Source: Dipylidium caninum (taxonomy: Eukaryota > Platyhelminthes > Cestoda > Cyclophyllidea > Dipylidiidae). From it: a stretch of DNA of 64,000 nt. The notes under the pieces are model-generated. The model did not search any database. It saw only the letters and a program-made list of their open reading frames with translations, and was not told the origin of the DNA. Shown here in pieces: positions 1-13,905 of the stretch. The DNA lies in NCBI GenBank assembly GCA_017562135.1, contig QEYB01001132.1:62001-126000 (forward strand), read 5' to 3'. A program made the translations under genes and the position numbers. Numbering within the stretch: position 1 is the first letter of the stretch; each line of letters starts with the position of its first letter.

Positions 1-2582
1 CAGTCCTGACCACTAATACTGAGCTGTTGTGGCTCAAAGGTGATTCGTCCTCAATTGGCACTGTTCTTTTGGGCCTATCATTGCCGCTAAGGAAAGACAT
101 CCAAATCCCCGTGCTCGAAATCCTTATTCCATAAGTCATTTTACGCCGCGTTCAAATGTCACGAGTCGGTCCCTGCAGTCATCTGGACTATTAAAGATTA
201 GACGTCATTCACGAATGTGCTAGTGATTGGTGACTGATCAACACACATCACCGAGTCTTAGTAGGTCAGAGTAACTCCTCTCTGCCGAATATTGTTTAAA
301 TCATTCAGATGGGCTGACAGAAAGTGGAACACCACGCGTGCTGACAATTAAAGGGGAGCCTTTCCATCCGGAAGGCCTGAACAGTAGACAGACGCTACCT
401 TAGCAACCAATGTGAATGTAGATATTAACACCTGTGATCTGACTTTCTTGACACATTTGACGTACAATATCGCACTATTTTCCAGTTGCCAGCCTCCACC
501 TCGATGAACCAGGGATTTGTAACCACTTTGCTAAAAGACGATCTTCTCACCTCCATAGTTGTGATGCCACTGCATAACTCTTTAATTAGTCCCTGACCTC
601 TAACTCTCCTTTAATACACACGAGGTCATGCCTCATTCGTACCTGTGACAATAATCCCTACTTTCACATACCCCTTCCACCACTACCAGCACCATCTGAA
701 TCGGATGAAGTAGTCGACAACTAGAGATTTTGTTGAGGAGCGACTGGAATTGAGGAAGGCCCTTTTTCCAGTTGAGGCGGAAGAGACATGATTGACACTT
801 CATCTCCCGGAAGTGGAATTCTTCCAGCTTACTTTCCTCCTTCCTTTACTTCCCACGGAGGCCAATGGAAGTGGGCACCTTCAGAGTTTAGCCATACTTA
901 CGTGATAAGTAAGTACCTCAAATCGTTGTCTCCATCGACAGGACCGTCAACTTCACTCGCTTTGCTTTAAGCGTCATACAGTGGTAAAAACAGACGTGAG
1001 TATGGTCAGAAATCAGGCCTTCGGTTAACTGTTTACTTCTGCTTGTTTACTGTCCAACTTTCATATACAAAGCCATCTGCAAGTCAGGACGGTTAGTGCG
1101 CCAGCAATGGTAGCGACACTTGTACATTGCAATGAATAGGTTTGCTATGTCCCCCTTTCAGAAATATTAAGAAAAAGGAAAGTATTAAGTCTGTTAACCC
1201 CATCAAAAGTGGCGTGGGAATATAACCTAGTTCCTCACGTTGTGGCTCGCACGATCCTCCATTGACACACATGGCACAGGGGAACAAGGAAAAGTCATAG
1301 GTAATTGAATAGCTTTTCCATTTTCGGTCTTGGCTACACCGTGAATTCGTGAGTTGTCGTGACAAGTTAGAACATGAAGCAAAGCAAAAAAGAAGAGACG
1401 ACAACCAGCTTCAGAGTCTGGGGTTGAGGCTGCACTTTTAAACTACACCGATTGGTGAAAGCGTCAAAACAGCCGGGAAGATTCGTCATCTTCAATAGGA
1501 TGCATGTTTGTGTGCATACGGGCATCACATGGTGAGAGAAGAGGTGGGACACAGCGTGATTGACAGATTGGCGAGGCCGGAGTGATGTTGAAAGCTCGTT
1601 TGGTCGCGTCTAGACAGCCAAACCAAGTAAATGGCGTGGGTGGAAAGAATACCAATTGGCAGAGCTTAGTAACTCGCGACGGTGTGGTTTTTATAATCTG
1701 TCACACCGATGGATGTGACTCAATTCACTGAGGCCTTAGCGATGTCAACATCAACGTGTTTAATTGAGTGTCTTTCGGCCTTCACCTTTGCCATTCTTGA
1801 GACTGCCAGGGCGAAAGGGAGGGTGACACGAGAAGTCGACGCTTTCCTCCGATATTAAGCGAATACAGAAAAGATTTGGCCTTATATAAGTGTCGGGATC
1901 TGGTTCAGGAATAACCAGTTTGCAAGCCCTCGTGAGACATTTTACTTCCACGTTCTCCTACAGATTCGGACAACAATATCCGGCCGGTGGGAGTGTCCCA
2001 ATTCATGTATACATTAGCGCCAAGGTAATTGGCTCGAGGTAGCGTAATAGGCGACACTAATGCCAAAAGGCCCTAGATGAGGTGAAATTTCCTTTTCTCC
2101 TCCACTTTGAGGCAATAATCTCTCCTGGGTTTCATAGACCTGTTGAGGTGTTTCGGGGTGTCAAAAAAACTTGCAAGTTAGCGGAGAAGGTGGCCAAGGC
2201 GATCATCTCGGAAACTCGGAATCGCTCGCACTAAGGCGATGGTGGACTTTAAGATTACCGTTCTAGCCATGGACAGGGTTATCTTGATATTCAATGTCAA
2301 AGCGGACGAGAAATGATTGACGGACGACTGCACCACCAATGCGCCCGATGATGTCGTTTCTCGAGTAGTCAAATAGAAATGTCAATCAAAGGTAAAGAGG
2401 GGACATTATGCGGTGTTTTTCTTCCGACACACGCACAACACTCAGGAATGATGCTATCTACCAGCAATCGCGTGCATGCGTTTAGTTGCAGCATCTACTT
2501 TATTGTGGTTCCTAAGACCACAAAAGCAGGTGGGAAAAGAGAATTATGTCTCGTCTCGCCGTTCGTTAAGACTGTACGGCTC
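1..2582. other. No supportable gene
   Basis: Only short open frames on both strands, none with a recognisable domain, splice context or family match. It lies upstream of the first recognised PKNOX exon and of the left inverted-repeat arm. It may hold 5' regulatory DNA or an undetected 5' exon, but nothing here can be called. Confidence 0.5.
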
Positions 2583-3510
2583 GAGAATATCATCGTCCTG
2601 CAATTTCGTGTCAACAGAGCATTCTCTGTGTCGTCGAAATGCAAGTCCTCCTTATGCCTGCGCAGTCGTCCTCTTCCTCAACCGTCTTCCCGGCCTAAGC
2701 AGATCTCATTTCACCTGGTCTCACCACCGAACAGCGACAATGTCCACGAAGGTGGAGAGGTGGACGTGCGAGCCCTCGTGCAAAGGACGGGGTCATGAAC
2801 ATCCCGTCGCTTGCAACACCTCTGTCCTCCACCCTCCACGTCAGGCCATCTCTCCACGTATAATTACTGCCTCACACATCCTCTCACAACACCTGCCTCC
2901 GTCTTCCTCCGCCCACCGCCCTCCTCACTCCTCACTGTCCCAGCAGGCACTCCGTGTCAGCCCGCGGTCTGCCTCACTATCCGGACAGACGGCAAGAACA
3001 CTCCACCAATGCACACAAACGAGGTGAAGAGGCAGTGGAGGAGAAGGCGGAGAGAAAATGTCCCACGCTGTCACAGACGTGTCCACAGTTGTGGCACTAA
3101 CTGCCATCCGGCACTGGGACCTGCTCCCCAGAGTGCCCCCACTGTGCATCTCCTTCTCTCCTCCCCTCCTCATCTCACCACCAAGCCGAACACCATGTTG
3201 TCATGTCGCACTGAGTGACACTTGCAACACCTGATGGCTGGCTTGTCACGCACTCGTTGAAGGCGTGGAGGAGAGGCTGTGCCCAACCACGAGTGGCGCC
3301 TCGGAGTGGAGAAGGTGGGGCCGAGAATGGGGAGTGGTGAAGGGGACGGAGGAGACGCAAGGGAGATTGAAGTATAGAGGAGCGGAGCGTGGTGGTGTGA
3401 AGGGAAGAGAACAGAGGAAAGCGGCGAGGAGAGTGAAAGGAATAGAGAGAAATGCAAAGGAAAGAGGTGGAGAAGGGGGAGGGGGAGGGTGGAGGGCGGG
3501 GATGGGTAGT
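2583..3510 (+). repeat. Left arm of a ~0.9 kb inverted repeat
   Basis: This segment reappears in reverse complement at 6493-7393. The first ~300 bases (from GAGAATATCATCG) look identical by eye. Elsewhere the copies differ mostly by few-base insertions or deletions in short purine- or pyrimidine-rich stretches. Open frames inside the arm are mirrored in the other copy and are probably not genes. No transposase, terminal repeat or target-site duplication was seen, so the element type is unknown. It lies just upstream of the first recognised PKNOX exon. Confidence 0.95.
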
Positions 3511-3950
3511 TGGTGAGGGGCGCATAGGCAGAAAATAGTGCCACCGGAATAGCATGTGAAGACACCAAGAGCCCGCCTACTTTACCCTTTTTCATGTGCT
3601 GCGTGTGTATCGGTGGAGGTGGCGGTGATGGCGTGCGAGAGCCCGAATTTGATCAACACCGTCGACACGCCGTTGGCGTCAATTCATGTCCGAACTCACT
3701 CGGTCCACTGTTCGATGGCCCAATTTTTACGCCTCTCTTTGAGTCTAATTGTGTTTATTTGTTGGACAGTAGGGTGAAATTGACCGCCGTGGGGGTGTTC
3801 AACTCGCCATCTTTACTCACTTTACCTTCCGCTCCCTTCCCCTCCCCAACATTTAACAATCAAGCCTCTGTCCGCAAAGACGGAACACACAAACTCATGC
3901 CTGCTGTAATATTGTTAAAATCAAAATAGTTCTTTTCTTATCTGTTACAG

Positions 3951-6900
3951 CCTCTCGGCCATGAACACCCGACTTGTCCAGAATGCTCATCAGTCTCTCG
4001 ACGTGCAAAAACGCATGATTAAGGAGTGAGTTGTGACACTTGCGTTAAGAATCTCAACTACAACCCATCATTTTCTCCCTCTCACCCGGTTTAATCGATT
4101 CCGCCTCGACAAATTTTTTAAATATTTTATTTGTTAATATTTAGTGTTTGACTGACTCCTGGACGAAACCTTCCTTGATGGGCGTATTTATAAGGACTGT
4201 CAGAAGGGGGGCGAGGTAGGGGAAGAAGGAGAAACCGAAGAAGTCTGATGTGACACGAACCACATCACCACCCTAAACCTATTCCACCCCCTCCCGGGCC
4301 CCACCTCTATCATCTTAGTCCATTAGTTGTCATGGTGCTGTGTTTGTGTCTCTCATGGCTCTTGCACGAAGGTCCTCTCCAACGCTTCCCCTCCTTTTGT
4401 CCACCTAATTTACTCAGTCGGCATTGTCATGCCCCACAGAAATGAGGTATAATTTATTGTCAAGGCCATTGGAAATCGAGTAAAACACTTGGCTTTAAAT
4501 ATGTTGCCTGGATGGTCAAAGAGGAGTACTGAACTGCTAAAAGTGGCGTTTTTTGATGTGATGACAGCAGTCACCACTGAGGTTTTAGAATGAGGATATG
4601 TTGGATGTTGGCATCGCCGATGGGACTATTTAATTCTCCGTCTACGCCCTCTCCCTCCTTTGTGTGTACAATCATTTCAGTTTATAACACTTTTGCCTAC
4701 CCGCCTGTCACATGCTTGACAGGTGGGAAACCGACGTTACGTTTGTCTAAAGGACGACAGAAGAAAATACAGTTTCCTGACTGGAATAAGGCCCTGAACG
4801 CATATATTTTGTCGACATGTCAAGATAATAACAACTAGCTGGGTCGGAATATAAAAACACGAATCACCTTGACCTTTGACCAGCCAATAAGCGTGAAACT
4901 TCTTTTTCGTTTCGTAGACATCCCCTCTACCCCCTCCTCGCTGTCCTTTTTCGTCAATGCGAGGCTGGCACCATTCGACCGTGTTCTCCACCTGCTCTGG
5001 ATTTATTCAACGAGGAGTTGCGCGTATTTATCGAACGAACCACAACGTCTTTAATGGCAAGTCGTGTCCAACAGAGATCGCAATCGCCGCAGCGATCACC
5101 GACCCTTTGTCCTCTCACTCACCTCCCCACAAATGCCACGGAGATGGGAGATAAGGCGAAGGAGAGCAATGAGAATAGGCATAATGAAGTTCCTCTGAAC
5201 GTCTTTATGGCTGATCCAGAACTCAACGAATTGGTAAGACGCCTCTCTCCCTCCCCTATTCACAGTCCCCATATTCCCTCACTTGAATCTGTCGTTATGA
5301 CGTCAAGATTACCTTAAATCCAGGTATTCCTCGCTGTCAAAGTCCTACGAATACACCTTCAGGAGTTGCACAAGGTCAATGAACTCTCTAAGGACTTTTG
5401 CACTCGCTACATCACCAGTCTAAAGACCAAGTTTCAATCGGATCTTCTACGATTTCAGGGTAAGCCAGTAGTGGTGTAGTTGTCCCTTGGAGGCTGTTTT
5501 TTTCACTTTATTCCCTTTCTGTGGACAAATCTCTTAAAGTCCTCGAGAGTGATTGGTGCAGGGTCGAGGGAGAGAGACAGAAAGAGAGAAGGAGATTCGA
5601 GCATTAGGAGGGACCAGGTCCTAACCACCCGAGATTTATGGTTCTGGAAAGTGGCGTAGCCATAGTGAGGCCTGGCGGAGGATCGAACAGGGCGATTATT
5701 ATGCCCTGGGCCTAATTAAATGACATTATGGAGAGGATAATAGAAAGTCACTTGGCATCCGTAGTTAAAAATTCTGTCCTTGCATGACACACACAAACAC
5801 TGCATTTCTGCAGACGTGCCATCATCAACGGATGCACGCGATGCGCCTTCCTCCCGCCTGCCAGGCAAGGAGGCAGCGATTTTGTAGAGTACACGCGATT
5901 GACAAAAGCGTCTCTCCTACCTACGCCGACCTTTTATCTTCACTCAGCTCTCATTCCCCTAATCAAGAATTCAGCCATTGCCAGTTTACTAGCGTCCACC
6001 TTCCCGTCCCCCTCCCCCTGCTCCGCTCTCCCGGTCCCTTCCCAACCCGTTCAACTTCAGGCCGCCCCACGGCCAAGAAGCAATCGGACTTCGTCCTCCC
6101 CTCTCGCTGACCACCACCCCGACTCCGACCCCTCCTTCCATATTCTGGTTCGTTGCATTAATATTTTGAGTTGTTGTAGCAAAATTTTTATTATCCGGGA
6201 GGAGGCTTGCGTGTTTCGCCTTGTTTTACCATCGTCATCCGACCCCCCATACCAGAGGGCTAGTGAATTTTAAACCATGTTACAAGTGAAGCAGGTGGGC
6301 GAGGACATGCATTGAAGTCAATGGAGAACCGACAGTGTTGGTTGAATTCACACTCTCCGCCACCTCCACCGTTATACACACGAAAAGCATGCAAATGGTA
6401 CCAGACGACCTACCTTCGGCGTCCTCATTCGCTGTTCAAAAGGCGTTCCCAACTGCTACTTCATCTACTCAGACTTCGGTTGCCTCAGCAATTACCCATC
6501 CCCTCCTCCTTCTCCACCTCTTTCCTTTGCATTTCTCTCTATTCCTTTCACTCCTCTCCTCGCCGCTTTCCTCTGTTCTCTTCCCTTCACACCACCACGC
6601 TCCGCTCCTCTATACTTCAATCTCCCTTGCGTCTCCTCCGTCCCCTTCACCACTCCCCATTCTCGGCCCCACCTTCTCCACTCCGAGGCGCCACTCGTGG
6701 TTGGGCACAGCCTCTCCTCCACGCCTTCAACGAGTGCGTGACAAGCCAGCCATCAGGTGTTGCAAGTGTCACTCAGTGCGACATGACAACATGGTGTTCG
6801 GCTTGGTGGTGAGACGGGAGGAGGGAGATGCACAGTGGGGGCACTCTGGGGAGCAGGTCCCAGTGCTCGGATGGCAGTTAGTGCCACAACTGTGGACACG

Positions 6901-9900
6901 TCTGTGACAGCGTGGGACATTTCTCCTCCGCCTTCTCCTCCACTGCCTCCACCTCGTTTTGTGCATTGGTGGAGTGTTCTTGCCGTCTGTCCGGATAGTG
7001 AGGCAGACCGCGGGCTGACGGTTGGTGCCTGCTGGCTGACACGTGGGAGTGAGGAGGGCGGTGGGCGGAAGACGGAGGCAGGTGTTGATGAAGAGGATGT
7101 GTGAGGCAGTAATTATACGTGGAGAGATGGCCTGACGTGGAGGGTGGAGGACAGAGGTGTTGCAAGCGACGGGATGTTCATGACCCCGTCCTTTGCACGA
7201 GGGCTCGCACGTCCACCTCTCCACCTTCGTGGACATTGTCGCTGTTCGGTGGTGAGACCAGGTGAAATGAGATCTGCTTAGGCCGGGAAGACGGTTGAGG
7301 AAGAGGACGACTGCGCAGGCATAAGGAGGACTTGCATTTCGACGACACAGAGAATGCTCTGTTGACACGAAATTGCAGGACGATGATATTCTCAAGCAGC
7401 TCAGGGCGACACGCATAACAATGCACAAAAGACTCACTTCACCCAAAAGTGACAGCCCTCCACAACTCCGCTGCCATGGTGGCTTGCCAACTCGCATTCC
7501 GCTTTACTAATACAAGATTTTATTTGTTTTGATCGACTTGCACTCATGCATTTTCATTTAAATTTCCCATTATTAACAGTAAACAAATTTAATTATGTGC
7601 ATTTTTACTCAAGTGCAGTATTCTTCACGTCTTCCCGCTGAAATGCATCCCGAGCAACATCTAAAACCCTACTTTTTCCGTATATCTGTCTGTAGGTCCG
7701 CGTGCATCTGTGCATGTGTGTGCACCACAAATTCGCCCTTTTATTTGCACTTGGTACTGGCATCGCCCTGTTCCCATTCTTTTGCGTGCATCTGACGTCA
7801 GCCAGTGATCATAACAGCCTCGTAGTGTGTGTCAATCAAAGTAAAAATTATGGTCTCCTCAAGTCTACACCCCAGTGCTGAATTTATACTCGTGACTTTG
7901 ACTTCGAAACTGTTTATGTGAACATACACACACACACACACGAGCATGCATGAATTGTGGTGTGTTTTTAAACATTTTAATGTCTGTTCGGTACTTGTTT
8001 GCTTAACAAAAGGTTTCAGCCCTACACTCAACTCCCATCTGGTCTTGGCCACATTGGCCAGGAGTGGTGTTGATGTGGACCTTTTTAAAGCTAACCACCA
8101 CTTTCGGCGACGTCTCGCATTCTAGAAGAGTTCTCTCCGGCTTCCCGGTACTGTAGATGCCCTTCATATGACGTTAAGCTCCGTAAAATGACAATCATTT
8201 TGCTGTCCGGCCGCTCTCCACCCTCCCGCGCCTCTCAATGACACGCATGACCAGCCACCGACAATTATGAGCATATAACAATGCTTTAAACCAAGGGTAG
8301 AAGTATTTTTCCACCACATTTATCTACGCCTTCTCTGTCGACTTCATGGCACTCTACCTTATTCTTGCCCTCTTTTTACCCCTTCTTTTCCCTGTTTCCT
8401 GCCCGCCCCTCGCATCGTTTTTTCCATTTTCATTATCGTCAGCGCTGGAACAAACCAATTTGCACACATTACAATCATCATTTCTTCAAATGTTACCATG
8501 GTGCGGGAAAATAATGAGAGGCGACTGGAAGGCGGGTGTATTGAACGCAAGTGTCCTCCTCCTTGCCTGCCAACTATGCTACTTAATTCAATCGTTAAGT
8601 AGCTTAGGATGACCTGTAATTCTGCATTATGAGGGTTAGGTATTGAGTCATGTCAATTATAGCTTATGAGAGCTTTTCATCATTTAGATTCAGAACCCTC
8701 GTCACCGGCAGGCTCTGAGGGCGCGTCGCAATTTGTTGATGCCGCTGCCTCCTATCCGCCGCGTTTTTCATCAGGACCCTGTGAATATTCCAGATACAAT
8801 TTGGGCGGTATACTTGTGAGTAATCTGGACTCTGGCCCCCTTTCTATCCCTCCTTTCCCGCACCTCAGTCCCCGTGTCCCTGCCCAGTTCGCTGCCATCC
8901 CCTCTCTAAGGATTCTTATGTAGCCGTAGTTGAGCATTCATTGGGAAAATCCAGCCATATTTTCGGGACTGGGTATACTGCTGCGAGAAAACACAGGTGG
9001 TTAGTAGCTTCGCTATTCTTTTGTAGACGTACAACGGAACAAATGACAATGGTGGAGGAGGTGACGGCAACGGGGAAAGTGACACTTACACACCCAGAGG
9101 CGCTTTCAGCAGTTCAACATGTACCGACGGTTCTGGGAGTGGAGCTTACTCTGCCAGTTACATGAATGACCTCAAAATGAACGGTTCTATAGCCTTCGCA
9201 CCCACAGGAGGAGGCGGTGGCTCTGTCAACGCTTACTTTCCCAATCGTCTAGCAGGTCCTCTCAACGGTCTTGACGGTGGGACAAACACTGTTCGAACTA
9301 AACGCGGTGTCCTCCCAAAACGCGCAACCCAAGTCATGAAACAATGGCTCTTCCAACATCTCGTGGTATGTTTTGACACATATGCGCACTACGCCAGGAT
9401 TGAGAGCGCTCTTACCTCACTCATTTATCTCTGGTCTCAATTCTTCGCTGAAGAAGGCTTTGTTGAGCGTCAGTCAATGGACAAAAGTTCATGTCAGCTG
9501 CGACTTTTTTGATTGACTTCGCCTAAAATGGTCTCTAAGACACCTGTCTCAGTCCACAGCTAACGGTTCTCCACAGTTCCGCTACCCATTCCTCCTCCTA
9601 CTCCTCTCTCTCCATTGTACACGCAGAAGGCTCTCCCCACCTACCACATCATCTAGGCCACTTTAAAGAGTTATTTGCAGTCCAAAAGGTCGAACGCTCA
9701 TCCTGTTCTCACTCTGTGTCAGTAAAGTGGCCCATCTCCTCCGTAAACTCGAGTAACAGCATGACACTTCACCTCACAGGAGAAATCACTTTTCGTTTTG
9801 CGTGGTCATTGTAAAAAGAGCAATACACCGCGATCATTACTAATTGGAGGAGATAAAGAAGTAATGCCTTGAAAAGGGTACTGTTTTCTCTCCCCTGTCC

Positions 9901-12900
9901 GCTGCCTTACCCCTCCGCCCACTCGGTCGTCAAGGTCCACAGCACTCGAGGCATGGAAGGGCATTTGGGTGGGTTTTTGAACGTTTTAAGTGCGGCCGGT
10001 CCCAAAAGTTCGGTGCCGCTACTATGAAAAATCCATCATCAACCGAAGTTAATAACTGGCGTGAGATTGCAGGACCGTTGAATCCCTTGGTCATTATTAG
10101 GCGTCTCTGAGTCATTCCAGGTGTTTGTTTATGCATGAGAACGGTGGTGTGCGTGCAGACGGACTCCCTGACATTCTAACTTGTTGATTCCGCTGGCCCG
10201 CGTGCGTGCGTGTGTATGTGTGTTAATTGTACGTGTTTTTTGAAAAACACCGTTTAAGACGATGACCACAACGACGACGGAGCCTCCAACTACTGCTGCT
10301 GCTGCTATCACAGTGACTGTTGCTCTGACTAGTATTAACACGAACGCTCACGGTGGTGGTTGTTCCTCCTCCCACTCCCTCGTTCCTGACTTTTGGAAAC
10401 GTCGGCAGCCGCCACCTCACCGCTGAGACGCGAATCAACACGAATTAATGGTTCCGAAGGTCTGCAAACAAATCAGTGCTTGATGAATTAATGGTTGAGG
10501 CCATTTTGACGAGATCTCTGACCCCCAAATGTCGTACACATCATCAACATGAATTTTACATCTCCCAGCGTCAAGGTCAACGTTAAACCCCGGACACATT
10601 GCGGCTATTTCCGCTCAACCTAACTTTCACCAGTCCTAAGACTATCTTGGCGGTAATCCTGTTTGAGTGCCGACAACAAGCAGTAAATCCGGGTATAAGT
10701 CCGAAAAGTCACCATTTCTTTATATTATTCTGTGCTTTCAATGCTTTGTCGCCTGTTCTCCTGCTTTCGAAAGGCTACACTGAACCTGGTACGTTGGAGA
10801 GGACATCGACGATGCAAAAATCTAAGTTTTCCATGTCATCGACCTCGATAACTTCGTCCATTATGCACGCGAATACAAGCGCATGCTGAAGCGTGCGCCT
10901 ACGATGTGATAAGTCCAGATGGGACCGGCCAAATTCCTATGATTGGCATCTTAAAAGCAGTAATTTGAGTGGACCAGTTGTCTCTAGCCTTCACACTTGG
11001 GCCTATGGCTCATCCACTGTCAATCATACGTGGGATAAAGGTAGCGAGTTCCGCTGTCCCTCCTCGGCGGCCACGACGGCAGTACAATTAATCATCGGGA
11101 TGGCCAGACGTAATCACACGCCACGCAGTTGATGGGATGTGGTGCCTTCCACCTCGTCCCATTAACCACAGTCCATTTTAAAACAGGTAAGGCGATGTGG
11201 GAGTTTAAGCTCTTCTCCCCGCCACCTCCACCCTCAGCAGTAGCGCAACGAACCAATATTGGGCGGCTTTTGTATCTTTCCCCAAGTTCTCCGACACATT
11301 AGGGGTGGTCTGCTTGAAGTAATGCGACGACATGATCTTCCTTGTCAGCACCCCTATCCAACGGAGGACGAGAAACGACAGATTGCCAGCCAGACCAACC
11401 TAACCCTCTTACAGGTTAACAACTGGTTCATTAATGCCAGACGTCGAATACTGCAGCCCATGCTGGAGACGACGGGTCCCTACACCTCGGTGGGTCGGTC
11501 CGCCTCTTCCGGCGATTGCATCGGTGGTTGGGGCGCGCACAAGTCCAAAAATGGCGACCAGCCACTGGTGAATAAGAAGAAGAAGGCTGCAACAACCAGG
11601 TAAACAACTTGTCTTATTTTCCATTACTCGTTACTGCGAGCTGAAACCTGACACACCAAGTTGGGTCTAAGGTAGCGGCGGAGATAAATCGGAGGACAGG
11701 CGGCCTCCGCCTCACGCTGGCAGATCGACGTGGAGACAGATGATTGCCGACTTAATTTTATCTCCTTAAATCTTACTTTAGACCCTCAAACAATCGGTTT
11801 TGGCCGGCCAGTCTGGCTGCAGCAGCAGCATTGTTGCCGAATATGGCGGGGGTAATCTCCGGTGGAGCTTCAAATAGAAATACTGAGACGACTCTGGTGT
11901 GGACCAAATCTCAGGACACTGGGTCTAACCACCTTTCCAGCGTTATACGAAATGCTGCTCTAAACACCTCGAGTCCTGGCGGCAGCGGAGGCGAGGACGA
12001 TTCCAGCCAGTCTTCTCTCAAGTCCCGTCCTCGCAAATTGTCGTCAATCGAGCCAAAGGAGATGCGGCATGAGGATGCTTATGCTGACTTCGCAATCGGT
12101 CGTTTCGCCTCCTATGGTTACGCTCAAGAGGGTGGAATGTCGTCAGCTCCAAGTAAAGAGTTCGCCCTCCTTTTGGCCATTTAAAAGGCCCTTTCGAGCA
12201 GTTAAAGACTCTAGCTTGGTCGTTAGCAAAAAACTCTGACTTCAGAACTCCTCGTCCCGCGCTGCTCGACGCCCTCTTTATTTCCACGAGTCTAGCCGTA
12301 ATGAAGCCGTCAGTCGCCCATCTCTTGTAGGAATGGGAAGCAAATACTCCGAGGTTGCCATTCTTGTATTATGTATCCGCAATGGGCGACGATTCTAATG
12401 TGCGGATGATGTGTGTTAGGGAGAGACGGGGCGTTCCAGAGCGGTCCCCGTGTCTTTACGGCTTCTTCTCCCTCCCGTGGTGGGTGCCTGAACAGAGCTA
12501 TTACAAATTAAGTGAATGCACTTTTAGCGAGGTTTTCCTTTATGCCGCCATAAAGAGGTAGTGAGATGCACTTCTGGTGATAAATAAAATAATAAAGGGA
12601 AGAAATGACGATTGTTGAATGAGTCACATTGGAGAGTGGTGATACGAGCGAGTGAAAGACGCTTTTGTTTTCCCTTAATCTCGGCTTAGAACATGAGATT
12701 CCCTATGATTCGAGGACCCTAACTACAGCCAGCGCCTATCAATCTTGCCTTCAACATGCTGTCCTGCAACACCACCAACATCCGCCCAACACAAACATCA
12801 AGCCAGCTCATCCCCTGCCGGCGCCGCCGCCGCCACCCTCGAATTACGGTAATTGGTCACACTTTCTGGAGGACAGGCACGCCGCCCAACACGGAGACTA

Positions 12901-13156
12901 TGAGGCGACAACGCCTAACAGCACAACCATTCAACAGTACCCACGACCTGACGATGGCCTCTACTTCAATGGACAGACGTCCTCTTGGAGTTACAATAAT
13001 GCTGGCGCCAGTCAACCAGGCTCGACTACATCACTAGGTGGAGGCATCTCCACAGATGTTCGGTGCCTTCAGCCTGATACTACTTGGCCTTCGGTGAACT
13101 CTGCACCATATCCTACATCATCATTCCCCGTGGAAGCTGAAAGATCTGTCCTATGA
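3951..13156 (+). CDS. PKNOX: PKNOX/Prep-type TALE homeobox transcription factor, about 690 aa
   Basis: A nuclear factor expected to pair with PBC-class proteins (PBX/Extradenticle) and bind DNA. Exons: 3951-4025, 4918-5233, 5324-5459, 8688-8815, 9027-9365, 11349-11599, 11782-12152 and 12690-13156. All joins keep phase, and from ATG 3961 the sum is 2073 nt. HR1 is split between exons 1 and 2 (QKRMIKE then [15 protein letters not shown]). HR2 spans exons 2 and 3 ([20 protein letters not shown]). The homeodomain spans exons 5 and 6 ([13 protein letters not shown], then [11 protein letters not shown] and [10 protein letters not shown]) and carries the TALE isoleucine at position 50. The next residues, [12 protein letters not shown], match the vertebrate PREP segment NRPVQRFWPDSI, which favours PKNOX over MEIS. 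The C-terminus is Pro/Gln/Ser rich. An acceptor lies 10 nt before the ATG. Extra Pro/Ser-rich exons between 5814 and 6170 are possible but unproven. Confidence 0.93.
6493..7393 (-). repeat. Right arm of the inverted repeat
   Basis: Reverse complement of 2583-3510, separated from it by a 2.98 kb spacer. It lies inside the PKNOX intron between the HR2 exon (ends 5459) and the exon at 8688. Short length changes relative to the left arm cluster around the part matching 2880-3060. Flanking sequence differs from that of the left arm directly outside the repeat. Confidence 0.95.
7926..7941. repeat. (AC)8 microsatellite
   Basis: Eight AC units in the long PKNOX intron, visible directly in the sequence. 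Confidence 0.95.
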
Positions 13157-13905
13157 CACACACACACATACAACCACACACTCGTCAACATCATTTCTGC
13201 ACTTCAGCCCTCCAAACCTCGTTTCGTCATTTTTCAACCTTAACAATGCGTCCCACGCACGTCCACGTTTGTGCGTGTGTACAGATGGCGCGCGGATCTT
13301 CTGTGGCTTGTAAATAGAATTCGTTGAGTTGAGCAATTGCGCATGCTTATCCTTAGACGCGATGCTCCTGGCACTAGTTTGAAAACCACCCTAACAACAC
13401 CATTTTCGGCATTTATATTCGAGTATGAAGACATCAAGGGAAGAGAAGAAACCCCACATTCCCGACGAGACAGGGTGTCCGCCCCAGCGCGTCGCACAGA
13501 CTATACGCTTAATGATGTGTTGAAGTTGCCATCCAACCTGCGGGGCCTGATGAGGAGATCTCTCTAGCGGGAACCTCTCACGCGCTACACGATCGCGAAT
13601 GAAGAAAATCCCGTGCTCCCCCCCCCGCTTCCAAGCTTAACTGTCCCCTTTAGGGGAAGCGTCTCGGCTTGGTCAGTGGCCAGAATGCCAAAACGGCGGT
13701 TCCCGTAAACCACATGACAGAAGCACTAAAAAATCCCGCTGAGAAGGCGATCACCAACGCATGATTTTTAAACGACTAAGAAAACTCGAGTCGGTATTAG
13801 GGCTCAAAACCGTGCCCAGGCATAAAGAAGTCCCTATAGCGCAAGAATCGGAGACAGACGTGAATAAAGAGGGTGAAAGGGGAGGGCAGGAGAGTTTTCA
13901 TATGT
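13157..13905. other. Tail-to-tail intergenic space between PKNOX and EEA1
   Basis: Contains the 3' flanks of two converging genes. A run of cytosines lies at about 13618-13626. The small plus-strand frames here have no family match, and one overlaps the last EEA1 exon in antisense. Confidence 0.6.

Noticed and set aside
2379..3595. Several 80-180 codon frames on both strands in the left repeat arm (and mirror frames at 6312-7497)
   Set aside because: They overlap each other on both strands, reappear in the inverted copy and contain no domain; low-complexity G/A and C/T composition keeps frames open.
5784..6273. Pro/Ser-rich plus-strand frames after the PKNOX HR2 exon
   Set aside because: Exons at 5814-5883 and from 5985 can be drawn in phase, but the outgoing donor does not keep the phase needed at 8688, while a direct 5459-8688 join does. 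Kept only as a possibility.
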